From Hespellia stercorisuis DSM 15480 (lineage in GTDB: Bacteria > Bacillota > Clostridia > Lachnospirales > Lachnospiraceae): a stretch of 64,000 nt of DNA. The notes under the pieces were generated by a model. The model was not told the DNA's origin and made no database searches. It saw only the letters and a program-made list of their open reading frames with translations. This document shows, piece after piece, positions 43,045-52,272 of the stretch. The stretch is from positions 1 to 64,000 of the forward strand of contig NZ_FQZY01000019.1 in NCBI RefSeq assembly GCF_900142165.1, read 5' to 3'. The first letter of the stretch is position 1; each line of letters opens with the position of its first letter. The translations under genes were made by a program, and so were the position numbers.

Positions 43045-44334
43045 TCAGGCCGGGAGTGAGAAGAAAAAGTCACTTCCCCCGCCCGGCGCGTCTTCCACCC
43101 AGATCCGTCCTCTGTGCAGGTGGATGATTTCCGCGGCGATACAGAGTCCGAGACCGAAGTGTTCTTTGTCGGTCCGGGAGGTCTGGACACGGTAGAAGCG
43201 CTCGAAAATCAGAGCCTTCTGTGCATCCGGGATGCCGGGGCCGGAGTCCGAAACGCGGATGAGAAAACGATGCGTCTCATGGGTGAGCGAAAGCACGACA
43301 TGTCCGCCGCCGGGGGTGTAGCTGAGTGCGTTGTCCAGAAGGATAGAGAGAATCTGTTCGATGCGGCCACCGTCGCAGTTACATTCCGGGAGGGGGACTT
43401 CCGGTAGGTTTACGGACAGACGGATATGCTGCGAGCGGGCTAACAGTTCATATTTTTCATAGGTATCAAGAATCAGGGTGTCCAGTTGTGTGGGCACCTT
43501 TTTTATTTGCCAGTTGTGGGCATCGGAGCCGGCCAGAGTCAGCATTTCATCTACCAGGCGGGCCATCCGCGCGGATTCGGAGCGGATCGCCTCTGTGAAA
43601 CGCGGCGCATCTTCCGGTGCAGCCTTTTTCAGCGCGGACACGCTGGAGAGCACCACACTCAGGGGCGAGCGCAGCTCGTGGGATGCGGAGGCGATAAACT
43701 GTGCCTGTTTTCTCCGGCTCTCCTCGATGGGGCGGATCAGATACTCTGTAAAAAACCAGCAGAAGATGGCGAGCAGAAGGATTCCCGCAAGAACCAGCAG
43801 GGCGAAAAACCATCGCTGACGCAGGAGCAGCGTATGCTCCGACGCTCTGGAATAGAGAACGAGTGCATGGAGAACGCCGTCATTTTTGGGCAGCGTCATG
43901 ACACAGACCTCGTACCTCGTGCCCTGTTCATCCTTCATGGAGAAGTTCTGGGAGTCGGACAGACGACGGTCGGCAGAGCCCGACGTGATGTCGAAGCCGT
44001 AGTCTTCCTCCGCGCGGGCAGCCGCCTGTTCCAGAAGTGCGGAATCCTCGGATCCGTGCGCAAGCCTGTCCATATAGAGTGGAACACCGTTGTCATAGAT
44101 GGATACCAGATAATTTCCATCCCGTTCCTGGCTGGCCAGCCATTCGTGGGTGATGATGTCCTGACCGGTCATATAGGTCATCATGGTGTTTGTTGTGTTG
44201 AGAAAGGTCACGTAGTTGTTCTGGATCATCCCATTCTCTGACAGATAGAGACACAGAGCGGTCATGGCGATCAGAATAGCACCGGTGACAGCGGTGAAAA
44301 AAAAGGTCAATTGCAGGTGCAGTTTTTTAAACAT
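43045..44334 (-). CDS. Sensor histidine kinase
   Basis: A 429-residue kinase. Transmembrane helices at about 10-32 and 178-200 flank an extracytoplasmic sensor domain of roughly 145 residues. The HisKA motif is FIASASHELRSPLSVVLSSVSAL (His near residue 222). The ATPase domain has LLDNALSYTPGG, VSDSGPGIP and FGLGLCIAAEIIHLHRGRIW. It pairs with the regulator whose frame overlaps its start by 8 bases. The divergent transport operon at 45277 is the likely target of the pair. Confidence 0.92.
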   Translation of the reverse strand: MFKKLHLQLTFFFTAVTGAILIAMTALCLYLSENGMIQNNYVTFLNTTNTMMTYMTGQDIITHEWLASQERDGNYLVSIYDNGVPLYMDRLAHGSEDSALLEQAAARAEEDYGFDITSGSADRRLSDSQNFSMKDEQGTRYEVCVMTLPKNDGVLHALVLYSRASEHTLLLRQRWFFALLVLAGILLLAIFCWFFTEYLIRPIEESRRKQAQFIASASHELRSPLSVVLSSVSALKKAAPEDAPRFTEAIRSESARMARLVDEMLTLAGSDAHNWQIKKVPTQLDTLILDTYEKYELLARSQHIRLSVNLPEVPLPECNCDGGRIEQILSILLDNALSYTPGGGHVVLSLTHETHRFLIRVSDSGPGIPDAQKALIFERFYRVQTSRTDKEHFGLGLCIAAEIIHLHRGRIWVEDAPGGGSDFFFSLPA

Positions 44335-45007
44335 GAGATTCCTCCAGACAGTATCCGATTCCGCGGATGGTTTTCAGCTGAACGGTGCTGTTCACGGAAG
44401 ACAGCCGCCGTCTCAGAAAATGGATATAGTTGTCCAGGTTGCCGTCCTCCACCTCGGCATCCGGCCCCCAGACTCTGGCAAGAATCAGGCTGCGGGGGAG
44501 GGTCTGCCCACAGTTGCGCAGGAAAAATTCCAAAAGGGTGCCTTCTCTTTTGGAGAGCAGAAGCGTCCGGGAACCACAGCCCAGCCGCCGGGTGGTAAAA
44601 TGATAGGAAAGATCCCCACAAGTGAGGAGCTCCGTGGCGGACAGTGCCGGCGGTCTCCGGATGATGCAGCGGATTCGTGCCATCAGTTCTTCATATTCAA
44701 ATGGTTTGACAATATAGTCATCCGCGCCGCCGTCAAGTCCCATGACCCGGTCAGACAGCTCACCGAGCGCAGTTACCATCAGAATGGGTGTTGTGATTCC
44801 GAGAGACCGCGTCCGATGTAAAATCGTGATCCCGTCCATAGAGGGAAGCATCCGATCGAGCAGAATCACATCTGCGGACTCCTGGCGGATCAGTTCCCAG
44901 CCGTCCGCACCGTCGTGGCAGACGTCCACGGCGTATCCTTCCTGTTCCATCTGATAGCGCAGTGAATCACACAGCCGCACATCGTCTTCAATGATTAATA
45001 TTCGCAT
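44327..45007 (-). CDS. OmpR-family response regulator
   Basis: A 226-residue regulator. The receiver has IIEDD at residues 5-9, the phosphorylation site in DVILLDRMLPSMDG near residue 51 and the Lys in VKPFEYEEL near 101. The winged-helix effector ends in HFLRRRLSSVNSTVQLKTIRGIGYCLE. It overlaps the kinase gene. The four phased TAGAG repeats 110-150 bases from its start, just upstream of the divergent operon promoter, are the expected binding pattern for an OmpR/PhoB-type dimer pair. Confidence 0.92.
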   Translation of the reverse strand: MRILIIEDDVRLCDSLRYQMEQEGYAVDVCHDGADGWELIRQESADVILLDRMLPSMDGITILHRTRSLGITTPILMVTALGELSDRVMGLDGGADDYIVKPFEYEELMARIRCIIRRPPALSATELLTCGDLSYHFTTRRLGCGSRTLLLSKREGTLLEFFLRNCGQTLPRSLILARVWGPDAEVEDGNLDNYIHFLRRRLSSVNSTVQLKTIRGIGYCLEESHV

Positions 45008-45118
45008 AATAACTCCTTTATATCTTTCTATATATAGCTGTTCGGAAACCAGCCGGAATGCTCTACGAAAAACAGTGTACCATAAAAATCTTTATTTTTT
45101 CTCTAAGAGGATCATATT

Positions 45119-45174
45119 TTAGAGGAAAAATAGAGATGCAATTAGAGAAAGGTTAGAGAGTCTCCTGCTATAAT
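45119..45174 (+). promoter_or_regulatory. Four phased direct repeats and -10 of the transport operon
   Basis: TTAGAGG (45119), ATAGAGA (45130), TTAGAGA (45142) and TTAGAGA (45153) recur every 11 or 12 bases, one helical turn. The last ends 9 bases before TATAAT (45169-45174), and there is no good -35. This is the layout of PhoB/OmpR-activated promoters. Confidence 0.7.
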
Positions 45175-45184
45175 CGTCTCAAAA

Positions 45185-45228
45185 GCAAAGAAAGACTTTT
45201 AAAACAGCAAAGAGAGACCTTTAAAACA
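45185..45228 (+). repeat. 22-bp tandem duplication in the leader
   Basis: Two adjacent 22-base units beginning GCAAAGAAAGACTTTT and GCAAAGAGAGACCTTT differ at two positions. A partial third copy begins GCAGTGAA. They lie just downstream of the promoter, in the untranslated leader. Confidence 0.7.
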
Positions 45229-45276
45229 GCAGTGAAGCTGTGTGAGCGTTCTTTGAAAAATTAGGAGGAGGAGATC

Positions 45277-47568
45277 ATGAAACAAAACACAAAAAAATGG
45301 ATTGTACTTGCCATGGCCGGAGTAATGGCACTGATGACACTTTCCGGGTGTTCGAAGGCAGAGAAAGAGAAGAAAGAAACTGCCATGGGCAGATATACGG
45401 AGGAGGAGATCAAGCTTGCAAAAGGGGCGGGCTACCTGATGGATCTGCAGCAAATGGCAGATGGAACGCTTCGCATAATCAGTATGGATACCAGCAGCGG
45501 GGAGTACCAGGTCTACAGCTCCGATGACGGAGAGGATTGGAAACAGGGTGAATTTCCGGTGAATGTAAACTCCGAAGAGCTGCGGCCAAACGGAGGGGAA
45601 CTGTACCTGAATATGGCCCCGGACGGGGAGATCATGGCCCGGGAAACCTGTTACGATGACACCACAATGGCAGCAAGCAATTATTATCATCTGATTGGAA
45701 CCGATGGAACGGTCACAGATCTGACGGTCAGCGTACCGGGAAGTGAGAAGGATGGCAATGAGGTAAACGGTGTGATGTTCTCCGACAGCGGAAAACTTTA
45801 TGTGACAGATTATCACAACGTCTTATATGAAGTGGATAAGACAACAGGTACGATTGTGAAAACATTTGACGGGGGAGGCGGGGGAATCCGTGTCAGTACG
45901 GTGACGGGCAGCCAGTGTGTACTCGTCACGGACAGCCAGGTGCTGTGCTATGATCTGGAGTCTGGAGAACCGGAGAAGCCCGACAAAGTATTGACTGATC
46001 AGGTACTGAAAAGCATGGGGGACAAGAACAACAGCTATGGAGGTTTTCCGGCAGTCCTTTTTGAAAAGGGCAGGGACGGCGGCCTGTTCTATGGCTGCGC
46101 GGATGGGGTCTATTACCATGCGGACGGTGGAAGTGTCTGCGAGCAGATTATAAACGGACAGCTTACCAGTCTGGCGAATCCGACACTTGGAATCAGCAAA
46201 ATGTTCCAGCTGGAAGACGGAAGTTTCCTGATTGCAGGACTGGAGAACGGGGAGACAAGCAAACTGTTTCGCTACACTTATGATGAAAAGACTCCCGCAG
46301 TGCCGGATAAAGAACTGACGGTTTATTCTCTGGAGGATCATTCTTATCTGAGACAGGCCATCTCCCTGTTTCAGAAGGCACATCCGGACACTTTCGTCAA
46401 CCTGGAAGTAGGTGTGACTGGGGAGGACGGCGTCACCAGAGAGGACGCGCTGCGCACACTGAATACGAACATTCTGGCCGGAAAGGGACCGGATGTGATG
46501 ATCATGGACGGCATGCCGATCGACAATTATATTCAGAAGGATATGCTCATGGATATCACGGATATCGTGCAGAAAATCAAAAAGAGTGATGGCATGTTTG
46601 AGTATGTGACCGATGCATATAAGACAGATGGAAAGCTGTATGCTGTTCCTGCAAAGTTTTATGTGCCCATGATCGAGGGCGATGGGGATACTGTGATGAA
46701 GTCGGCGGGAAGTCTGACGGATCTGGCGGATCGGGTAGAAACACTTCAGGCATCAAATCCGGGGGGGAATATACTCCAGAGTATGAGTGCAGAGGAATTG
46801 CTGAAGGAATTGTTTTACGCGGACTCTGCCAACTGGGGACAAAAGGATGGCAGCATCTCGGAAGATGCAGTCCGGGATTTCCTGACGCAGGCAGACCGCA
46901 TCTATAACACCAGGACGCAGGAGGAGACAGGCGGTTCGGCTTATGTGTCAAACTTTACGACAGATAGTGCGCGGGATACACTGACCCAGTATATTATGGG
47001 ACTGGTCACAGGGGAAGGGAAAATCGGATTTGGCACCCTTGGAGCGATGGTGAATTTTGCCACAGTTACCTCGGCACAGGAACAGATGGAGCAGGCAGAG
47101 TTGGAATATGCGCTGCTGGACAGCGGAAACAAAAAGAGCTTTGTGCCATCGGTTATCGTTGGGATCAGCAGTGGGACAAAGCAGGAAGACCTGGCCGGAT
47201 CGTTTGTGGAAACGGTGCTGGGCAGCGATACGGGAACACAGGGGGATTATGTGTTTTCTGCAAATAAGAAAGCGTTTGACACGGTCAAAAAGATGCAGTG
47301 GAACGCCAACGGCGCAGATGAGATCGGTGGAATCGCGATCACATCAGAGGAGGGAGTCCTGATTGAATTTGCAATCAAAAAACCTTCCCAGAAGGACATG
47401 GACCGGCTGACCTCGCTTTTAGAATCGCTGGACAGTCCCTGTATCAATGATGCCGCAATTCAGGATCCGGTGATGGAGCAGGGAGCCTCCTATCTGCGCG
47501 GGGAGCAGTCGCTGGAGGATGCGGTTTCCAATATCATGCAGAAAATCAATCTGTACCTGGATGAATAG
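45277..47568 (+). CDS. Large solute-binding lipoprotein of an ABC importer-like system
   Basis: A 763-residue secreted lipoprotein. The signal peptide ends in the lipobox TLSGC, so Cys25 would be the lipid-anchored residue. Residues about 45-345 have a repetitive beta-rich composition (ISMDTSSGEYQVYSSDDGEDW and similar strands) suggesting a propeller-like domain. Residues about 355-740 resemble a type I extracellular sugar-binding domain (YLRQAISLFQKAHPDTFVNLE, then GKGPDVMIMDGMPIDNYIQKDMLMDIT). It is almost twice the usual size of 400-450 residues. Two sugar-type permeases follow, then an HlyD-like adaptor. Ligand unknown. Confidence 0.85.
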   Translation: MKQNTKKWIVLAMAGVMALMTLSGCSKAEKEKKETAMGRYTEEEIKLAKGAGYLMDLQQMADGTLRIISMDTSSGEYQVYSSDDGEDWKQGEFPVNVNSEELRPNGGELYLNMAPDGEIMARETCYDDTTMAASNYYHLIGTDGTVTDLTVSVPGSEKDGNEVNGVMFSDSGKLYVTDYHNVLYEVDKTTGTIVKTFDGGGGGIRVSTVTGSQCVLVTDSQVLCYDLESGEPEKPDKVLTDQVLKSMGDKNNSYGGFPAVLFEKGRDGGLFYGCADGVYYHADGGSVCEQIINGQLTSLANPTLGISKMFQLEDGSFLIAGLENGETSKLFRYTYDEKTPAVPDKELTVYSLEDHSYLRQAISLFQKAHPDTFVNLEVGVTGEDGVTREDALRTLNTNILAGKGPDVMIMDGMPIDNYIQKDMLMDITDIVQKIKKSDGMFEYVTDAYKTDGKLYAVPAKFYVPMIEGDGDTVMKSAGSLTDLADRVETLQASNPGGNILQSMSAEELLKELFYADSANWGQKDGSISEDAVRDFLTQADRIYNTRTQEETGGSAYVSNFTTDSARDTLTQYIMGLVTGEGKIGFGTLGAMVNFATVTSAQEQMEQAELEYALLDSGNKKSFVPSVIVGISSGTKQEDLAGSFVETVLGSDTGTQGDYVFSANKKAFDTVKKMQWNANGADEIGGIAITSEEGVLIEFAIKKPSQKDMDRLTSLLESLDSPCINDAAIQDPVMEQGASYLRGEQSLEDAVSNIMQKINLYLDE

Positions 47569-47594
47569 AGGAAAGACGAACAGAGGAAAAATGT

Positions 47595-48449
47595 GTGTAT
47601 AACAGAAAAAAAAGAAATACGTTTCGCGGACTGCTTTTTGTGCTGCCGAGTATGGCAGGGGTCATGGTCTTCATTCTGGTCCCCTATCTGGATGTAGTGA
47701 GGCGCTCCTTTACGGGGGCCGTCAGCAAACGCTTTACCGGATTCCAGAATTATAGTACGGTGCTGACCAACCCTGCATTTCACCTGGCATGCAAAAATAC
47801 GGCCCGGTTCGCGGCCGTCTGCATTCCCATTCTGATCGTGCTGTCCCTTGCCATTGCCGTGTTCCTGCATCGCCAGGGGCGGTGGGGACACAGATTAAAG
47901 AGTGCTTATCTGGTTCCGATGGCTATCCCGGCCGCATCTGTGGTGCTGATCTGGAGGCTGGTGTTTGACAATCATGGCCTGCTCAATGGGCTGCTCTCGT
48001 GGCTCCATGCAGGCACCGTGAACTGGATGAACACGGGAGCAGCGTTCTGGGTGCTGGTGTTCAGCTATATCTGGAAGAATCTGGGGTATGATGTCATCCT
48101 CTGGATTGCCGGGCTTGGCACCATCCCGGAGAGCATTTATGAGGCGGCGCGTGTGGACGGAGCCGGGGAGTGGGATCTGTTTTTCAGAATCACGCTCCCC
48201 AATCTGTTTCCGGCCCTTTACACGATCACGGTACTGTCTTTTTTGAACTCGTTCAAGGTATTTCGGGAGGCGTATCTGGTGGCGGGAAATTATCCAGATG
48301 ACAGCATGTATCTTTTGCAGCATCTGTACAACAACTGGTTCCGTGATCTGTCCATGGACAAGATGGCGGCAGGAGCCGTGCTCATGACGGTGGTGGTCTC
48401 ACTATTAGTGCTACTGCTGCAAAAAGCGTGGGGAAGGGACGTGGAATAA
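47595..48449 (+). CDS. Sugar-type ABC permease, MalF/UgpA-like
   Basis: A 284-residue permease with six transmembrane helices and the cytoplasmic EAA loop, here YEAARVDGAGEWDLFFRITLPNLFP near residue 182, which docks to the ATPase. The start is GTG at 47595 with a GAGGAAA site; the ATG four bases earlier is in another frame and stops at once. It overlaps the second permease by one base. No ATPase is encoded in the operon, as in many Firmicute sugar importers that share an MsmX-type ATPase. Confidence 0.9.
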   Translation: MYNRKKRNTFRGLLFVLPSMAGVMVFILVPYLDVVRRSFTGAVSKRFTGFQNYSTVLTNPAFHLACKNTARFAAVCIPILIVLSLAIAVFLHRQGRWGHRLKSAYLVPMAIPAASVVLIWRLVFDNHGLLNGLLSWLHAGTVNWMNTGAAFWVLVFSYIWKNLGYDVILWIAGLGTIPESIYEAARVDGAGEWDLFFRITLPNLFPALYTITVLSFLNSFKVFREAYLVAGNYPDDSMYLLQHLYNNWFRDLSMDKMAAGAVLMTVVVSLLVLLLQKAWGRDVE

Positions 48450-49288
48450 TGAAAAAATATATAATCTGGGCGGTGCTCTTTGCCGTTGGATTTCTGGCAT
48501 GCTATCCGGTGCTGTTTCTGACAGCAGGCTCCCTGATGGGGCAGACAGAGCTGCGGGAGCTGTTGGGACCGGTGCTCTCCGGGAGCGGAGGATATGTGCG
48601 TTTTCCACTGATGTCATTGTACCCGACTTTGCGAAACTATGTGGGAGTGCTGATGGATTCCCCGGAATTTTTCGTTATGTTCTGGAACAGTGTGAAGACG
48701 GTGGCCGGGATCCTGGCCGGACAGCTTCTAGTGAGCGTTCCGGCGGCGTGGGGATTTGCAAGGTATGACTTCCCATGTAAGAGTGCGCTGTTTACGCTCT
48801 ATATCCTGCTGATGATGATGCCCTTTCAGGTGACCATGCTGTCGGGCTATCTGGTACTAGATAAGCTGCAGCTTCTGGATACCCTGTGGGCGGTGATACT
48901 GCCGGGGGTATTCTCTACATTTCCGGTGTTTCTTATCTATCGTTTTTTTGTGGGAATCCCACAGGCTATTATCGAGTCGGCCAGAATCGACGGGGCGGGA
49001 GAACTGCAGATTTTCATGTCCTTTGGACTGCGGCTGGGAGCGCCGGGAATCCTGTCGGCCATGGTTCTGGGATTTTTGGAATACTGGAATCTTATTGAAC
49101 AGCCGCTCACCTACATCAAGGATAAATCACTCTGGCCGCTGTCACTCTACCTGCCGAACATTGGTCTGGAGGAGGCCGGCACCGCATTTGCGGCATCACT
49201 TCTGACACTGGTTCCTGCAATGCTTGTGTTTCTTGGCGGGCAGGATTATCTGGAGCAGGGAATTATGGCGGCGGCCGTGAAGGAGTAA
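48449..49288 (+). CDS. Sugar-type ABC permease, MalG/UgpE-like
   Basis: A 279-residue permease with six transmembrane helices and the EAA loop IIESARIDGAGELQIFMSFGLRLGAPGI near residue 171. ATG 48449 forms TAATG with the previous stop; a GTG at 48428 in frame lacks a ribosome site. As usual, its C terminus is short and faces the cytoplasm. It should form the channel with the preceding permease. Confidence 0.9.
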   Translation: MKKYIIWAVLFAVGFLACYPVLFLTAGSLMGQTELRELLGPVLSGSGGYVRFPLMSLYPTLRNYVGVLMDSPEFFVMFWNSVKTVAGILAGQLLVSVPAAWGFARYDFPCKSALFTLYILLMMMPFQVTMLSGYLVLDKLQLLDTLWAVILPGVFSTFPVFLIYRFFVGIPQAIIESARIDGAGELQIFMSFGLRLGAPGILSAMVLGFLEYWNLIEQPLTYIKDKSLWPLSLYLPNIGLEEAGTAFAASLLTLVPAMLVFLGGQDYLEQGIMAAAVKE

Positions 49289-49329
49289 ATAAAAAAGAAA
49301 AAAGAAACTGATACAAAAGGAGCCAAACG

Positions 49330-51066
49330 ATGCGAAGTGTGGAGAAAAAAGGACTGTGGAAAAAACTATGGAATTTCCGGATAAAAACATTGCCGGGAGG
49401 GCGCAAAAACATTGTGACGGCAGCGTGCTTCTTTCTTGGCGCGATGCTGCTCTGCACCTTTTTGTCCAGAGCGGCGGCCAGTGTTACCGTGCCGAAGGTC
49501 ACGAAGTCGAAGCCTCTGGCCAAGGTGATCGAGCACCGGGTGGAGGCGGAGGGGAAAGTGATACAGAACCGGGAGCGCGCGGTGATCGTGGAGCCGGATC
49601 TGACGGTGGCGTCCATCTATGTCAGCGAAGGACAGCAGGTGGAGGCGGGAGAGGTGCTGTTTGCGCTGGATATGCAGAAGCTGGATGAAGCAATTCTGAA
49701 AACGAATCAGGAGATCGAAAAGCTGCGGCTGGCCAATGCGGACTCCGCTAGCCAGCAGTCCATCACAGATCAGAAACAGACGGCGGCACTTGCCCGCGCC
49801 CGGCAGGATTATGACACGGCGACCGCAACTGGAGATCAGGCCGTGGACGATGCGGCCCGGGAGCTTGCCCGCGCCCAGGAACAACTGGATGCATTTTACA
49901 ATGGCCAGGGCTGTGACAGCGGGGAAGAGGACGGCACAGACACGGTGCTGGAAAGCCTTCAGTCGGATTGGGAGCAGAAGAGGACACTGGCAGAGCAGCT
50001 GCAGGAAAAATGGGATGGCCTGTCGTCCGATGAGAAGGAGGAACAGCCGGCGCTTATGGAGGAACTGGAAAGTGCAAGAATAGATGCGGAGGCGGCAGAA
50101 CAGGCATTTAGTCAGTATGAACAGCAGCGGGCCGCGCAGGAGAATGTGAGCAGTGCCGACAAGGAGAATGCACTGGTCGATGCGTATGAATCGAAAAAAA
50201 AGGCGTATCAGGATGCGCTCAATGCCAGGGATGCCGGCCAGACAGCGGCAGAGCGCGCGGTCCAGGACGCACAGATCGGAACGCCTTCAGACAGCACTAT
50301 CCAAACCAATGAGATGGACATGAGATTGAAGCAGCTCAGCCTGGATCGTCTGCAGGCTCTGAAGGAGCAGGGGGGGAAGGTGGCCGCGGAGGGGAAAGGT
50401 GTGGTCACGAAGCTGGATCTGCAGACCGGGGGCCTGACGACCCGGACGGCGGCGGTTACAATGGCAGATCTGAGCTCTGGAACCAGATTTGTGGCACAGG
50501 TGCCGGGAGAAGATGCCAAATACCTGTCGACGGGAGATGCGGTGGAGCTGACCCCTACGTCCGGCGGCGGAAAAGTTACAGGCGTTACCATCTCTTCCGT
50601 CGGAACAGAAAGTACAGGTGGTGTGGAAAACGCAGGTGGCGCAGGCGGTTTGGGGAGTACAGGAAATACAGGAAGTTCGGGGAGTACAGGCGGTTCGGGA
50701 GATACGGGAAGTTCCGGCAGCACGGTGCAGGATATGCAGGACGTGATCGTCCTGCTCCCGCAGGGAGAGCTGTCAGTGGGTGTCCATGCAAAGCTGACCT
50801 GCTCCCGGCAGTCGGCGAGCTATCCGCTGTGTGTGCCGGTGCAGGCACTCCACATGGATCAGAAGCAGTATTACGTCTTTGTCCTGCAGAAAGAAGAGAC
50901 GGTTCTCGGAACGGTGTACCGGGCGCGGCGGGCGGACGTCACTGTGGCGGAAAAAAATACGCAATATGCAGCACTCGAGGCAGGAGGTGTGTCGGCGGAG
51001 GATGCGGTGATTGTCTCCGCCGACCGTGAAGTGGAGGCGGGCGCGACTGTACGGCTGGAAGAGTAG
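49330..51066 (+). CDS. HlyD/MFP-family periplasmic adaptor-like protein
   Basis: A 578-residue membrane-anchored protein. One N-terminal transmembrane helix (about 25-45) is followed by a first beta strand region with the lipoyl-like VEAEGKVIQNRERAVIVEPDLTVASIYVSEGQQVEAGEVLFALD. Long coiled-coil arms follow (about 117-320, rich in Ala, Glu, Gln), then a second half-lipoyl and beta-barrel region. Residues about 423-460 are a Gly/Ser/Thr-rich insert. Adaptors of this kind normally serve MacB- or RND-type exporters, yet here the gene follows two importer permeases and precedes a MacB-ectodomain-like protein. AAAAGGAG precedes the ATG. Confidence 0.82.
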   Translation: MRSVEKKGLWKKLWNFRIKTLPGGRKNIVTAACFFLGAMLLCTFLSRAAASVTVPKVTKSKPLAKVIEHRVEAEGKVIQNRERAVIVEPDLTVASIYVSEGQQVEAGEVLFALDMQKLDEAILKTNQEIEKLRLANADSASQQSITDQKQTAALARARQDYDTATATGDQAVDDAARELARAQEQLDAFYNGQGCDSGEEDGTDTVLESLQSDWEQKRTLAEQLQEKWDGLSSDEKEEQPALMEELESARIDAEAAEQAFSQYEQQRAAQENVSSADKENALVDAYESKKKAYQDALNARDAGQTAAERAVQDAQIGTPSDSTIQTNEMDMRLKQLSLDRLQALKEQGGKVAAEGKGVVTKLDLQTGGLTTRTAAVTMADLSSGTRFVAQVPGEDAKYLSTGDAVELTPTSGGGKVTGVTISSVGTESTGGVENAGGAGGLGSTGNTGSSGSTGGSGDTGSSGSTVQDMQDVIVLLPQGELSVGVHAKLTCSRQSASYPLCVPVQALHMDQKQYYVFVLQKEETVLGTVYRARRADVTVAEKNTQYAALEAGGVSAEDAVIVSADREVEAGATVRLEE

Positions 51067-51141
51067 AAGGAGCAGATATCAGTCCGGCTGCTGAAAGCAG
51101 GTTTAAGACGGGCGGATGTGCAAAGGAGCAGAGACTAAGAA

Positions 51142-52188
51142 ATGAAAAGGTTGAAAATGCTGACAGGTATCTTATTGTGCGGTGTGATCCTGATGTGCTA
51201 CACGTCGTTGACCGCCGGGGCCATGCTGATAAGGGAACAGACAGATTGTCTCTTTTTCCGAAACGAAAGCGGTGACTGGTCCGGAAAAGAAATTGTTCAG
51301 ATACAGGAAAATGAAGAACAACAGGAAGACCCGCAGCAGTTCACCGTATGGGGACAGCTGGACGGGCAGCAGGTACAGAACCCGGAGCTTGCGCGACAGG
51401 CAGAGGTTTCGGCATTGTGGCTGCTTGGCCCTGGCAGTCTGGTGATTTCGGAGCCTGTTTGTCTGGAGGAAAAAGACATCCGGGGGTGTCTGATCGGAGA
51501 GAATACGGCACAGAAACTATTTGGGAGCAGTGAGGTGACAGGCCGGGCGGTGGTCTTCGAGGGCCGGAGCCTGATCATTCGTGATGTGCTCCACAGCATT
51601 TCCGATGTTCTGGTCCTGAATGCTTCCGCAGAGGAAGCATTGGATGGGCAGGTGCTGAACCGGATGAACCTGAAGAGAACTGCCGGACAGAATGCACCGT
51701 GGAACGGAGACGCATTTTTGATCCGCAACTCGATAGATGCGGTGCAGATCGCCTACCCGCTGGCACGGGATGTGGTGAGCCTGGAGCAGTTGCTGCTGCC
51801 GTTTGGTGTGCTGGCATCTGTGAGCATTTTTCTGGGGAAACGGCTGAGTCAGAGCCGGAACCAGCCTATAGCCTGTATTGTCATTCTGCTGTTGTTTGGT
51901 ACGGCAGTCGTTATTTTCGTGAGACTGTTCTGGCCGGTATTTACGGTGACGCAGAAAATCACTCCGGGAAAGTGGTCAGATTTTGCATATTTTACTACAT
52001 TGTGGAAGCAGGAGGCAGAGGCGGTGGCGCAGATGACAGCCATGGAAAAGACGGTGATCGACGCAAAAATCTGGAAGGCTTTCTGCCATAGTCAGATGGA
52101 TACATTTTTGATTCTGACCGGCATTCTGCTGCTGCGGTGCCGGATGAAAGAGGAAAAAGATACAGGGGAAACAAACCTGCAAAAGTGA
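51142..52188 (+). CDS. Membrane protein with MacB-like extracellular domain, no FtsX core
   Basis: A 348-residue protein. It has an N-terminal transmembrane helix (about 7-28), then an extracellular domain of about 170 residues. Its segment DIRGCLIGENTAQKLFGSSEVTGRAVVFEGRSLIIRDVL resembles the periplasmic core domain of MacB/FtsX permeases (the G-C-L-I...A..LFGS..V.G..V pattern). Two more helices lie at about 213-230 and 242-265 and a last one near 310-333. The usual four-helix FtsX transport core is reduced or unrecognisable and there is no ATPase partner nearby. I do not know its function; it is the last gene before a terminator. Confidence 0.6.
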   Translation: MKRLKMLTGILLCGVILMCYTSLTAGAMLIREQTDCLFFRNESGDWSGKEIVQIQENEEQQEDPQQFTVWGQLDGQQVQNPELARQAEVSALWLLGPGSLVISEPVCLEEKDIRGCLIGENTAQKLFGSSEVTGRAVVFEGRSLIIRDVLHSISDVLVLNASAEEALDGQVLNRMNLKRTAGQNAPWNGDAFLIRNSIDAVQIAYPLARDVVSLEQLLLPFGVLASVSIFLGKRLSQSRNQPIACIVILLLFGTAVVIFVRLFWPVFTVTQKITPGKWSDFAYFTTLWKQEAEAVAQMTAMEKTVIDAKIWKAFCHSQMDTFLILTGILLLRCRMKEEKDTGETNLQK

Positions 52189-52202
52189 CATTCAATTGTA
52201 AT

Positions 52203-52254
52203 CCAGCCCTCTCTTTTTGTTACAAGAAATGTAGAGAAGGGCTGGTGCTTTTTA
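52203..52254 (+). terminator. Intrinsic terminator of the transport operon
   Basis: CCAGCCCTCTCT and AGAGAAGGGCTGG form a 12-bp stem with one bulge, followed by TGCTTTTTATG. It lies between the convergent transport operon and the MFS gene. Confidence 0.82.
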
Positions 52255-52272
52255 TGTCTGAAAAGTATAATC

